A stretch of DNA of 48,185 nt from Hirudo medicinalis (Eukaryota; Annelida; Clitellata; Hirudinida; Hirudinidae). Within the stretch, counting starts at the first letter, position 1; each line of letters starts with the position of its first letter. The stretch is from the NCBI GenBank assembly GCA_011800805.1, contig MPNW01001061.1:11361-59545 (forward strand), read 5' to 3'. Made by a program: the position numbers and the translations under genes. The notes beneath the pieces were generated by a model. The model was given only the letters and a program-made list of their open reading frames with translations. It searched no databases and was not told where the DNA came from. Shown one piece after another: positions 1 through 12,192 of the stretch.

Positions 1-1718
1 TGTCATCATCATCATCATCATTATGATTACAATATTATAATAACAAGATAATTATTAAGATTATTACTCCACGTAAAACCATTATTATTCGGCTGTAGAT
101 TATTTCGATAAATTTGTAAATCCAAATCAACATTTGGCGCGTTAAATTCCAGGAGGATCTCTGGCACTGGACTCGATATGCTCAGTGGATTCCAAGGTCC
201 AACAGGATCAACTCATCTTCAGCCTCGTCAAGATGGGATTCGATGTGAGGAAGTGTTGATATTGGAATGAGTGCAGATGAGTGCAATTAAGTGCAAACTA
301 AGTCGAATTAAATGAAAATATGTTGGTATGAGTGGAATTAAGTGAAAAATACTTGAAAATAAAAATAATTGGAAATAAGTGAATAATAAGCAAGTAAATA
401 GTTGTCGAGTGATCGGTGATCAGAGCAACATCTGTTGTTTTCAGTTCTCTTCTGACTTTTAGTTGATTGTTTTGAGTCATTCGAGTGTTTTCATTGCAAT
501 CGTTTACTGACAATGCGAGCGGGAAATATTTTATGATACTTAACAGTAATAATGATTAATAATAAGTAATAATAACTAATAATAAATAATTAAATAATAA
601 TAATAAGTAATAATATGTAATCATAACTAATATTTCTAATATTTTTTTAAAACTGTGCCATCATGACATCATGTCATCATGTTACACTCGGACTTGTCAA
701 GACTTGAATGACATTGACAGACAGATTATCGGATTACATGTGACTGTGAAGAACACTTGAACAAATAAAAAATGAAAATAAACTTTACGAGAAGAAATAT
801 TGATTGATCCAATGACATCAAGTTGAATTTACTGACCTGATTACACTAACAACAATTATAATTATCATTACATACTAGTAAATATAATATATATTATTAT
901 TATTATTATTATTAGCAGTAAATATAATATAATGTATATTATCATTAATATACATTATTATAAGATTATTATATAGCCTTATATATATAAATATAATATA
1001 TATTATTATTAAATATTATTATTTATATAAATATAATATATATTATTATTATTAGTATTAGTAGTATTAGTAATTATTATTATTATTATTATTATTATTA
1101 TGTTTAAGAATCGAACGCTATGAGAAACATAATAAATTCTCTCGATTGGCCGGAAGTCAAGCAGACGTATTTTAGTCGATGACGACTGAAGTTATCATTG
1201 AAAATGATGACGACGATGACGAAGATGATGGTTATGATGACGAAGATGATGATTATGATGACGAAGATGATGATTATGATGACGAAGATGATGATTATGA
1301 TGCTGATTGTCGTGATGAGTCAATGATGATGAGTGTAATGATTAGTGTGCGCCAAGTAATATCAAATCGATGGCAAGTATGGCCAGTGAATGCTTTTTGA
1401 TGATGATGACGACGACGACGACGATGATGATGATGATGAAAAAGACATTATCCAGAGGCCAAGTGCATTTTATGTTAATTAATTAATTAATTAATGCACT
1501 CAAGAACTTAATAATAATAATAATCATCATCATCATCGCCATAAATATCATCTGATTTTAGCGGTGATAACGCTCTAACGAGCTTATCAGTAAAGTTCCA
1601 AGCTTTGAACAGTAAGGATCAGTTTCAAGGCTTGCAGTGAAATTGATAAACATGATGTTTAATAAATCTTAATACTATCAACAACGACAATAATAACATT
1701 ATTATCATTAATAATATA

Positions 1719-1777
<59 letters not shown>

Positions 1778-1907
1778 CAGTTTCTTAATATAATCTTTTT
1801 TAAGCGTTCATCGCAACATCTCGACTCTGTCATTATGAAAGTTTTATCCGAATTTCAAAAACAAATGACATCGGTAGCTTTAGTTCAACCGAAATTTTAA
1901 AATCCAG
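1..1907. other. AT-rich spacer/intron rich in simple repeats
   Basis: This stretch lies upstream of the first securely recognised PLC exon. It is dominated by (ATT)n tracts (about 890-1100), an imperfect GAT/GAC tract (about 1200-1440) that produces a spurious Asp-rich reading frame, a TTAA repeat near 1476-1495, and an AAT tract at about 1722-1775. One short exon-like segment at 153-244 is listed separately. The exons that should encode the middle of the PLC PH domain were not found here; they may be too short or diverged to see by eye. Confidence 0.6.
153..244 (+). CDS. Candidate first PH-domain exon of the PLC gene
   Basis: A segment between an acceptor (TTCCAG ending at 152) and a good donor (GTGAGG starting at 245) reads in one frame as a hydrophilic peptide ending DQLIFSLVKMGFD. 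In PLC-delta proteins the PH domain opens with a similar 'dLq.llkG..l.Kv' segment, which fits an N-terminal exon of the downstream PLC gene. The same DNA is also open in another frame, and the next PH exon was not located. The link to the PLC is therefore inference from position and weak similarity. Confidence 0.3.
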
Positions 1908-4900
1908 GTTGACAAGTGCTTTCAAGTGACCACGTGTGACGAAGAGACGAAGGTCTGCCTCGACTTCGCCCTCGTGGCTGACAGTTTCCAACTGAGGGAT
2001 CGTTGGGTGAACGTCGTCAAAACTTGGGTCGGACTTTTGGACGAGGAAGTTCAGAAAATGTACGCATGTTTTACCGTCGATGGCGGATTATTGATTTGCT
2101 CATTTTTTCGCTCACGACGAGAGATTTTTCAGATGGCTGAGAAGGTTGCTGCGCCTGGAGGAAGAGGAAGCCCTGAAGAGGAAGTTCAGCATCGACGATG
2201 CACTCCAGGTGACCAAGGAAACTGGAAGGACCTTCAATCCCCTGTACTTTCTCCACTTGTTTGAGGTGAAGCTAATGTTTGCATTGGTGGTTTTCAATGC
2301 TTTAAGTGGTGTTTAGGAATGGATTAAGATGATGGTTTACGGTTTATTTATTAATAATGTTAATTAATATTTATGATAATGAGATTAGTTATAGATAATT
2401 ATTCGTGTGAATGTAGTTATGTAATATGATAGGATGTGAGTCAGACATTGAAATAAAATTAAGCAATCGTTAATCCATTCATTCATTCCTCTATCCATTC
2501 AATCATTCAATAATTCATCCATTCATTCTATAATTCAATAATTCATCTATCCATTCAATAATTAAATAATTCATTTATCCATTCAATAATTCATCCATTC
2601 ATTCATTATATAATTCATCTCTCCGTCCACCCGTTCATCTATTAAATCCATTAAATTTCCTAATATTCACAATGAAAAAGGAGTTTATAATTCCGCTCTC
2701 TCGAACCGAGGATGTTTCTCGATTGTTTGCGACAAAAAAACAAAAACAAAAAACAAAACAAAAAACAAACAGCACGAATGCACTCTTGCAGCACAAACGA
2801 AGGTCAAACAACGCATTTTGTTTGGAAATTGTTTGACGACAGCAGTTGATGAAGGATGGCTTCCTCCAAATTTCATTCTCACTCTTAATTTTTTTGATCA
2901 ACTGCTATTACAATCCTTTGATGCAAGTTCAATAACTCTGAGATGTGCGACCAAAAATCTTTTAAAGATTAATGTCAATACTTAAACTACAAATTACCTG
3001 ATAATTACTGCCGATTGGTAATAATAATTATTACTAATTATTAATTATATTTATCGCTTAATAATAATTATTGAACCAGCATTTTTAATCAGCGTGACAA
3101 AATAGTTGAGAGTGAAGGAAGGGATGAATCTTAAACCTAGTGATCAGTGATCTTTCTATCTTTTCAATGGTAAATACTTGATAAAAATTATTTGAATCGT
3201 TGCCATTCTTGTGAGGCCATTACGCTTTGGACATCTTTATCGTATTTATTGACGGGGTGTCCAACAGTCGACTTCACGCTACATAAATTTTCCAAATGTA
3301 TAAGAAATGTTGCAGGATCGACTGATGGTTTAAGTCAGCCTGGACATCGGAAGATTAAGAATTAAGAGTTTAAAAAATATTAACCACAAGAAGTCAAATA
3401 TATCGTCAGAGCCATAATTCTTTTTATCGATTCTTTTTTTAACGAATTTTCGAACTGTTTTCAAACAAATTTTCAATTTATTTTTCATTTGACCTGAGCA
3501 CCGATACATAAATTATGCATAATATGGATACAATGTATACTATGGATACAATGTATACTATGGATACTATGGGTACTATATATACTATGGATACTATGTA
3601 TCATGTTTTCCAGAAATAAGAGATCAAGCAATTATACATTTGAAACCATTTCAGAGTTTCAGTCCAATCAATCAGAAAAGTGCGAAGCTGAAACACGGCA
3701 TAAGTTCAATGAAGTACAAGGTGTGGAAGGACGACAAGATCATGTCAAAGGTCAAGTTGGACTGGAATAAATTCGTCGACTTCTTCAAGGCCGTGGTCAC
3801 TCCAGAAGCAATGGAAACCATTTTTAAAGAGTGTGTTGCACGCCTTAGTATCATCATCATCGTCATCGTCATCGTCATCATCATCACCATCACCACCACC
3901 ACCATCATCATCGACGTCGTCGTCGTCATCATCAAATGCCAGTCTTCCACATGTTTACATCGTTAAGTCATCCTCATCAATAGTCATCATCATCATCATC
4001 ATCATCATCATCAACGATAGCAATGTAACAACAAGAATGTAATAATTATGGGACTGATGTGAGGTCACTGGGTGCGACGCCGAGTAGCTTTTGGACTTTG
4101 AATAAAAAAGCATTTTTAAGACTGGCTTACTTTGAAGATTGACTTTAGAAATAAGTCGATTATTGAAGGCTATCGAAGATATGCTAAGAATTGATTCAAA
4201 TAAACAATAAATTGTCCACTACCGATTCATCAGGATTCCAGGCAGACGAAAGAGACTGAACATTTTGCCGGCAAAATCATTCCATTGCTTCCTGAGAGAT
4301 GTTCAAATGGTTGAATAATTTCTCTTTGTTGATTGACTGACTGCTCTTTATTTGTGAGCTTATCGGTTTACACTTTGGTTGTCACATAACGGCAACAGGT
4401 GGACTATGGACTCTAAAAATTTCTTTTATTGTCTATTTTTATCGTACCGACAAAAAAAAGATCAAAGAAATATTAATAACAATGAAGTTACTTAATAATT
4501 ATTCATAAATATTTTAATAATAGTCATAATTATTTTAATAATCAAATGTCAACGTCCCACAGGAAACAGAGCAGGCAGACAATTACTTGGAAAAGATCAG
4601 CCGTATCGAACCGGTGCTCAAGTTTTCCAACGTTTCCGTGATTGGTAAGTTGTAATGTTGTGGCTATATTTAAGTTATTGTTAACATCATAATAAAGATG
4701 ATAATGATTATTATTATTATTAATATTATCATCATTATTATTTACAATTAATTCCTTTGGTTCAAAATTAACGTTGAAGACTAAATTACAGGATTGTCCA
4801 ACTATTTCTTGGAAGAGGAGCAGTCGATATTCAACCATCACTTGATGGATGCTATGGATCAACCACTCTCCCACTACTACATCGCTTCCTCGCACAACAC

Positions 4901-5437
4901 GTTAGTTGACTGATGTTGAGCTAACTAATTATGTCAATGTAATAATATTTTTTACTTTGAATTTGTAATAATATTATTATCATTAAATAATAATCTAACA
5001 ATATAATTAATTATCATTTTTAATTAACATTTTAGCAATTTTCATCATTATTATGGTTATTATCATCCATCCATCCATCCATCCATCCATTCATTCATCC
5101 ACGACTTCAATCATTCGCTTCAATCCATCAGTTCGAGCGCCATGTTAGCGACAGACGTGAGAAACCTGCAGAAATGACCTGCAGGAGAATAGCGTCAAAT
5201 ATCATGCTGGCAGAATCAAATCCTGATAAATCCATCTGTTGAACTTTAACCCGGCCAGCCATTTTGGGTTATTAAAGATCTTCGGCGCGCCTTTATTAAA
5301 TCGATAATATATTTGTCTAGTGTTTATCTCGAAAAGTCGGCATAACCGGTCGGCTGATTCTCACCAATCGTTCGACAACTTATTTCTCCATTAGCGGTGA
5401 CCTTCTAAAACAAGTGCACCGGTTTTATTGATATTAA

Positions 5438-5477
<40 letters not shown>

Positions 5478-6319
5478 ATTATTATTGTTGTTGTTATTAT
5501 TATTAGCATTATTATTGTTATTATTATTATTATCATTATTAGCTTTTCCAACGTCCAACGTATGTACAACTACTATGTCTTTTATTTATTTAAGATGTTT
5601 GATTGAAAGTGATTTCAATCATTAATTTAAATTATTCGATTTAATGGGTTGTGATTTTGCTGTTGAATCATGCTCACAATTTCTAATGAATCTGTTTCTA
5701 AGAAGCTAAAGTAACTTCAGAAGAGAACCTTCATCATCATCATCATCGTCGTCGTCGTCGTCATCATCATCATCATCATCATCGCCATCACCATTATCAT
5801 CATCATCAACATCATCATCGTCGTCGTCATCATCAACATCATCGTCATCATCATCATCATCATCGTCATCATCATCATCATCATCAACATCATCAACATC
5901 ATCGTCATCATCATCCAGGGTCGTCTGGGTGAACTTCAAGTGTCTTTAAACTACGAGGGGAGCGTAGGAGTGATCAGCGTCGGCATCCTCAAGGCCAGGA
6001 ACCTCAAGGCCAAGGACATAAACGGATTGTCAGGTGAGAGTTGTTGCAGGTGGGAGTCGTGACCTACGACCCGTGACCTTTCTTGGCGTCACGTGACGTG
6101 CGGTTCAATTCGTCCGTATTCATTCAGTCGATCAATCATTGGATTGATTCGTTCAGATATTTTTTTTTTGGAATGACTCTGAATGAATTTAACTGTAATA
6201 GAAAAACTCAAAGTGAATTTTTAATTATTCTAATAATTGTAATTATTATTAATAGTATAATTGAATTTTAAATAAATGTTTAAAATTATTATTATTATTG
6301 TTTATTATTATNATAAATG

Positions 6320-6415
<96 letters not shown>

Positions 6416-7631
6416 TTTATCATTACAGCTATCTCACGAAAGACCAGCTGAAAAGCAAAAGCAGTGTGGATATGTACATCAAAGCATTGCAAAGGGGGTG
6501 CAAATGCCTCGAACGTAATTAAATATTATAATTTCGCAACAATTATGTCGCAAATATTATGTTCAAACATAATTCTCATCCAATCGTCGGCAGTCGATTG
6601 CTGGGATGGTTCCGACAACGAGCCAGTCATCTACCACGGCTACACCTTGACGTCGAAAATTCTCTTCAAGGAAGTCATCGTAGCAATCAAAGAGCACGCT
6701 TTTGCAAGATCTCCGTGAGTTGTTAGAAATCTATTAATTGATTTTAGAAATATTTATTAATAAAATAAATTTATTCGCTGAATGACACAGCTTTTATTTA
6801 CCTGGTTCAAAGCATAACGTGTGATTTTCGTTGGATTTGCATTTTTTTTCATTTATGTTGTTGTTGATGTTGTTGCTATTATTGTTGTTGTTGTAGTTGT
6901 TGTTTATTAAAGTCCGTTACACAGCTGTGTTGTTAGGACGGTGCTCCTGCAACGGGGTCCGGATCCATGCCGCCATCGTGAGAGGCAGAAAGAAGTCTTA
7001 GCCACCAGACCATGCGGGAGCACCAAATTCATTTATTTCTAAACCTTTCTTTTAAAGACATTTATTTGTCTTTAAAAGCTTAACATTGGTGATGACATCT
7101 AAGCACAAGAAGCTGTTAATTCTCTTTTAAGTACTGCTTCGCCTTGACATTCGGTCTCACTTTATTTAATTTAAATAAATCGCTGATACGGCAGGAAGGT
7201 TGATGCATAAAAAATGTTCGCATCTAAAATTCAGATACCCAGTTATTCTGTCTTTTGAGATCCACTGCTCAATTGAACAGCAAAAGATCATGGTCAAACA
7301 TCTGAGAGATATTCTAGGAGGTAAGCCATTTTGTAATAATAACAATAATTAGTTACAGAGTTTTATTTTATAAATTTATAACCTTATTTTCTAAGCACGC
7401 CTGCAGTTGTAATGCAAACATTTGTACGGGGATCTACGCTTCACAGTCTCGCTGTGATCATCCGATTATGAAATGACTTATTCATCACAAATCACCTCAG
7501 CACTTGTTGACATAATGACTTCGTGACATCTGAACAATAACTTCAATGACCCGCACTTCCTTTAAACTAGCTTAAATCATCTAGTCATCTGAAAGGATTT
7601 TTAAGACTAGATAATTAATGGCACCTTTTCG

Positions 7632-7667
<36 letters not shown>

Positions 7668-10565
7668 TGACCCATTTCATTACCCGATTTTAATTATTAT
7701 AAATATAATTTATAACAATAATGATAATAGCAATAAAAATAATAATAACAGTAGCAACAACAATAATATGATAGAAATGTTGTACCTGAGGCCAATACCT
7801 GCTGACGAATGCAACCTCCCCTCACCCGAGGACCTCAAGGGTTACATACTCATCAAAGTAGGCCAACTTTGTCTCATTTGTGCATGTGATAATTCGTTAG
7901 TAATTGATAATCTATCATTTATTACAATAAACATTACATTAACCATCACTCATTATTGTAGGCTAAGAAAATAGCGGACGGACTGGACGAGGGGTTTATA
8001 GAAGATCTTGAGGGGGACTTAAGTGATGATGACTTGGAACTGACGGAGTCTAACATCTTGAGAGAACTTAGCGAGCACAAGGAAGCCGACCTCTCTGATA
8101 TCATCAGTATTTGTTCACTGTCAGACGAGGAAGAGATCAGTTTGAAAGACAGGAAAAGAAACAAACTGCAGGCTCTCTTGAATGATGTCAATTTGAACAA
8201 CAAAAGCAAACCCAAAAAGGCAAGAGATTGTTGTTTATTAGTAAATGTTTAGAAATGGTTAAAAAATTATGTCAAAAGGAATAAAAACATTCTTGACATT
8301 ATTTTTAAAAGGCATGTAAAATAGCGAAAGAACTCTCAGACCTCGTGGTTTACTGTCAGGCCAAGAGGTTCAAAAATTTCGACTGCAGTAGAATTGAAGG
8401 TACAGAATCGGAATCGATGCTACATAATAGTTTTGCTTTTTTTTTTAATTATAAATAATCATTAATATGTGCTGGGATATAATGCAGTGTATAATATTGC
8501 TTTTGTAAGCTTTGATTAAGAGACATTTGAGAATATTGCCCTTTTTTGCTAGCAAATTAGTCCCCAGGATCGGCCAAAGCACGAGTTTATCAACAAATAC
8601 GAAAGACAAGTTATATCTCATTTGTAGACCTTGCTCAATTAATTATAAATTATCTGGTAAATTCTTATAAAACTGTTAAATAGAAGTCAAAATTGCTTCA
8701 CTGCTTCACGAATAATTTATGCTGCAATCATGACCAGATGGCCACTTTGAAATGTGTTCCCTGCAAGAGAAGAAAGCCCTAAAATTAGTCAAAGAATCGA
8801 GCCATCTCTTTGTAAAGCACAACGGGAGACACCTCACCAGAGTTTACCCTTCCGGGTATCGGATTGATTCCAGTAATTACAATCCAGTCCAATTCTGGAA
8901 CGTCGGCTGTCAGCTAGGTATGACATCGTTAGGTATACTATTGCTGACCAAAGCAGCCAAATTATTAATCAGAAAGTACTTAACTAGTGAATTAAATTTA
9001 GTTATATTTTTGTCAGTGGCCCTAAACTACCAAACAGCCGGTAAAGAAATGCAACTCAATCAGGGTCTCTTCCAAATGAACAAATGCTGTGGTTACGCAC
9101 TTAAACCACAGTTTCTTCGAGATGGTTGGCGATTCTTTTTCTTGACCAATTGTTGGGTATTAAACCTATATTAACCTAATGTCGTATTTAATTATTAATA
9201 TTTATAATTAATTAGAATTATTAATTCTAATTCCAAAAACTTTTATTATCAGTTCATAGAGTTCAACAGTATAATATAATATCATAGTTGTCAGTTTTCA
9301 CACTTATACATCCAATCAACTTTACAAATCACTTTAAAGCTTAGTCTGAAATCAACGGAAAATATTCATTCATAAATCTCACATTTATCAAAAGAAATGT
9401 TTATCATGTTTATCAGAAGAAAGTTCATTCGATCCACAAATTGTTCCAACCAACCACCTGACAATTTCCATTCGCGTGAGATTTCTCGTTATTTTCATTT
9501 TTTGTTATTGTATTCAAAAGCAAAGTAAACGTACCCAGAAAATTTAGCATCTGATTAAAAAAATTAATAAAAAGCGTGAACAATGTTCTTTTCGCAAGAC
9601 CACCTGCATAATATTCTTTGGCTATTTAAATCCTCGTCTAAGACTTTTTTGTCCTGAATTTTTTTGCTTGAATGATTACTATAATTATGAAATCATATAA
9701 GCTCATGAAAGCAGTGCGAAGATCTTTACAAGCTGCTCAGCCGTTAAAGATATTTCCCCTTTGCATATTATCAAAGTCGTTAACATCGCATATTATTCAA
9801 AGTTTTAGTCAAATTTTAATAGATAATATCTGGACACCAACTACCATTTAAATATGCGGCCTCGGTAAGAAACGAAAGAAACTACTTCGTCCAGACGAGA
9901 ATATTCGGCGTGGAGGCAGATTGCCAGACTCAACAGACGATTCCGGTTAAAAATAATGGTCGCGTTTTTTTTCTTTCTAAATATGATAAAACAACTTTTA
10001 AAAACATATTAGTAAAAATTTGTAAGAATTCATAATCTATTTTTTAAATTAAAAATTTGTGTAATTTTTATATTTTATAGTAATTTACAGAATAAATTTT
10101 TTAAACCAGTCTTCAAAGGATTAGAGAAAAAACATTTAATTTCATAGAATATCAAAGTAATAACGACTTTATTATTTATCTAGCGTCTTCTCAAAACATT
10201 TTTAGGATTGAATCCGCTATGGGATGAAGTATTTATGTTTAAGATTCATGTTCCTGAACTGGCCATTTTGATGTTCACCATTTACTCGAAAGTTTTTGTT
10301 GCCCAGTATTCTCTGCCCATTCGCTTGCTCAGACAAGGTTTGAAAATGTTTAACATTTTTCGGTTTTATTATTTTGTTATTTTGGATAATCGGAACTGAA
10401 TTAGACTTAGTGATAATTAGTTGTTCTTTCGCATGTTAACTGGCTTAAATGAAATTTACATTTTTTGTTTTTGTAATTTTAGGTTGCAGAAGAGTGCCTC
10501 TGCTTAACAAACATTCTGAGATGATTAAAGAATCATTCCTTCTTGTCCATGTTGAACATGTTTGA
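1908..10565 (+). CDS. PLCD: Phosphoinositide phospholipase C, delta class (multi-exon)
   Basis: PLCs hydrolyse PIP2 to IP3 and diacylglycerol at the plasma membrane. Exons, approximate where marked: 1908-~2050, 2133-2265, 3655-~3829, 4563-4644, 4792-4900, 6429-6514, 6594-6714, 7235-7320, 7775-7857, 7962-8219, 8312-8399, 8738-8917, 9017-9124, 9823-9958, 10206-10337, 10483-10565. The order is end of PH ([11 protein letters not shown]), EF-hand region, X box with [20 protein letters not shown] and [12 protein letters not shown] (both catalytic His and the acidic calcium ligands present), an acidic X-Y linker, Y box ([15 protein letters not shown]) and a C2 domain ending two residues after LVHVEH. 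The missing C-terminal extension and the linker motif ELSDLVVYC favour delta over eta. The exon joining Y to C2 (between 9124 and 9823) and the start codon were not found. The C2 domain is unusual (see findings). Confidence 0.88.
3500..4015. repeat. Minisatellite-like and (ATC)n repeats around a PLC exon
   Basis: About 3517-3600 repeats a 9-12 bp word of the type ATGGATACTATGTATACT imperfectly. After the EF-region exon, 3850-4015 is almost entirely ATC/GTC/ACC trinucleotides. Reading frames of Ser, His, Ile or Met runs across this tract are repeat artefacts, not protein. Confidence 0.8.
5080..5915. repeat. Intronic simple-repeat cluster: (CATC)n, (ATT)n, (ATC)n
   Basis: Inside the intron after the catalytic SSHNT exon there is a short CATC run (about 5067-5090), an ATT/GTT tract (about 5430-5545) and a long interrupted ATC/GTC tract (about 5731-5915). 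The last tract directly abuts the orphan C2 exon and may be a mis-assembly junction. The rest of this interval shows no coding signal. Confidence 0.8.
5919..6033 (+). CDS. Orphan C2-domain exon (synaptotagmin-like), out of place inside the PLC intron
   Basis: Between an acceptor (ATCCAG, ending 5918) and a donor (GTGAGA, starting 6034) lies one open exon. Its peptide contains [20 protein letters not shown] and then [15 protein letters not shown], with a leftover G to complete the Asp of the usual GLSDPYV. This is the first half of a type-I C2 domain as in synaptotagmins, Doc2 or related proteins. It cannot belong to the PLC, because the flanking PLC exons (SSHNT at 4900 and YLTKDQL at 6429) join to each other in phase. 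No partner exon was found nearby. It may be a nested gene's exon or a wrongly placed contig. Confidence 0.65.
6312..6416. repeat. (ATC)n microsatellite next to an assembly N
   Basis: A single N at 6312 is followed by about 30 uninterrupted ATC units ending just before the PLC exon acceptor at 6428. Poly-Ser, poly-His and poly-Met reading frames here are artefacts. Repeat collapse or expansion is likely, so the true length of this intron is uncertain. Confidence 0.9.
6940..7024 (-). tRNA. Degenerate tRNA-Glu-like sequence (pseudo-tRNA or SINE head)
   Basis: On the minus strand the segment begins GGTGCTCC and ends GGAGCACC, an 8-bp terminal pairing. It contains TGGTCTGGTGG, close to the tRNA-Glu A box TGGTCTAGTGG. 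The B-box position reads GGATCCGGACC, a poor match to GGTTCGANTCC. The anticodon arm is poorly formed, with a CTC-containing loop. It lies in a PLC intron on the opposite strand. A functional tRNA-Glu is unlikely; a decayed tRNA gene or tRNA-derived SINE fragment fits better. Confidence 0.4.
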
Positions 10566-11440
10566 ACTCTAAAATTACATTCGCTATCTATCGACCACAA
10601 TCCAGTTTCATCTTCACCAAGTCTAGCCATTTTCGATTTCGAGCATTTTTAAACTTCAATTCACTTGGATCGATATTAGCGAATTTAAAACTGTTCTGCA
10701 AATTTTAATCTCGAATCAATATTTATTTTTGTACGTTTTATTCTATTTATTTAAACCAAGTTCTTGTGCTGTCTGTAAAGACCTATGTATCTCTTTGCAA
10801 GATTCTTAATTTTTAAGAGCACTGTGATTGTCAAAATATATAATGTGAATAACGATTCAATTTTAGAATCGCGGATAACCTCATTCAAATGCTAGGTAAA
10901 TTTGGTTGTTAGACTGCAAGGGACAATTCAGCATCGGAGTCTCAAAAATAAGCCGAAACCACAAAAACTAAATTGTTAAAATCGTTATTATTTAACAATC
11001 GCGAAAAGGGTATATGAATGAAGGTCTTTATTTCTTTTTTTAAATGTATTTTGGCTTCATAGGCAAGGAGTTCAGCTAAGAAGGTTTCGTAATATACAAG
11101 AACATGGTGATGCATTGTCCCCTTCAAAATATGGACATCTTGAGAATATGATTTAATACACTAGTTATTCAACAAAATTGCGAACTTTAAGACTGTTATT
11201 AGAAATCATAAAGTGGAGTACCGCATAAAATGAAATACCATAAATTATTATAAAATTTGAAAAATTAATTTCTATAATTATGTGATAAACATAAATAAAA
11301 TTTAAAACAACTGCCAAGACATAAAATAACAAAATTAATTTATTATGAACTTGTTTTGTTAATATCTGAGAGAGGTAGTCCAAAAATAAGTAAAGGTTCA
11401 GTTTTAGCTTTGTCTTGGTTGGACGTCTATGCAAACGAAC
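10566..11440. other. PLC 3' flank and SelW upstream region; no further gene seen
   Basis: AT-rich DNA between the PLC stop codon and the SelW start. It should contain the PLC 3' UTR and the SelW promoter and 5' UTR. No tRNA, repeat element or conserved reading frame was recognised. The minus-strand open frame at about 11165-11461 overlaps the SelW first exon and is taken as chance. Confidence 0.5.
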
Positions 11441-12045
11441 ATGGCAAGAATGAGGATTCATGTTGTCTATTGGTAAGAACTATTTCAAGAATCAATTTTA
11501 GAAATTGTTTTAATGTCGATATAAGACGGTTGTATAATTGTTATTTCTTTCTCTTCATAAAGTGGAGCATGAGGGTACGAACCAAAAGTATGTCAAAGCT
11601 TTACATTTGTTTAGATTAGATGTTAATACTACAAATTCCTAAATAATTTTTACAATTTTTTAGTACAAGAAAATTCGTGAAGCACTAATGCGAGTTTTCA
11701 AGGATGAAATAGAAGTGGTTTGTTTGCATAATAATCTTTTATGATGGCACTTCAGATGATTGCTACTATAACAATATACCACTGATGTGGCATTTGTCAA
11801 ATAAGAGTTGACCTGAATTTTGCAGACAGGAGAGGGAACTCCCCAATCCACAGGCTTTCTGGAAGTCCAAGTTGTTGGCGGTCCACTCCTACACTCAAAG
11901 AAGGTACACATCTTCGCATGTTCAAGCATCACAGACATCTATAAGATTATATTCATTGCCTTAGAATGGTGATGGTTATGTGGACTCTGAGAAGAAAATG
12001 GACAAGATCATCCAGGGTGTCAGAAAGGCCCTTGAGGCCCACTAA
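11441..12045 (+). CDS. SELENOW: Selenoprotein W, with in-frame TGA read as selenocysteine
   Basis: Five coding exons join in phase: 11441-11472, 11563-11587, 11664-11717, 11826-11903 and 11965-12045, giving 89 residues. The N-terminus reads MARMRIHVVYCGAU, with the TGA at 11570-11572, then GYEPK. This is the thioredoxin-like CxxU redox motif of the SelW family at the expected position. The rest carries the family landmarks GEGTPQSTGFLEV, LLHSKK and GDGYVD, and ends at TAA. A 3' UTR intron (12061-12157) separates the stop from an exon carrying a SECIS candidate. Standard ORF calling misses this gene because exon 2 contains the TGA. Family members act as small cytosolic redox proteins. Possible poly(A) signals AATAAA are at 12353 and 12552. 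Confidence 0.93.
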
Positions 12046-12192
12046 ATAGCTTCAAGATTGGTATGTACTCGACTCACCTTATGCATGCCTTTATTGAATA
12101 AATTTAAATTATTCTGGATTGACAAAAAACAATTTAAATCCAAATTAATGATTTCAGACCAGATGAGGAAAACTGAGGTTGAATTTCTGTTC

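Noticed and set aside
1926..2264. A single 112-codon reading frame on the plus strand
   Set aside because: It fuses two PLC exons with the intron between them in the wrong frame for the second; the conserved peptide of the second part ([20 protein letters not shown]) is in another frame after an acceptor at 2132.
5706..5939. Long poly-Asp, poly-Met, poly-Ser and poly-His reading frames at 1179-1400, 3672-4042, 5706-5939, 6276-6522 and 45545-45769
   Set aside because: They are translations of ATC/GAT microsatellites in every frame and have no non-repeat coding sequence.
8752..9174. A 140-codon continuous frame covering the PLC Y region
   Set aside because: The frame reads through the 8918-9016 intron by chance; phase and homology require splicing from 8917 to 9017.
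11165..11461. 98-codon minus-strand frame
   Set aside because: AT-rich composition (Ile/Phe/Tyr-rich), overlaps SelW exon 1, no homology recognised.
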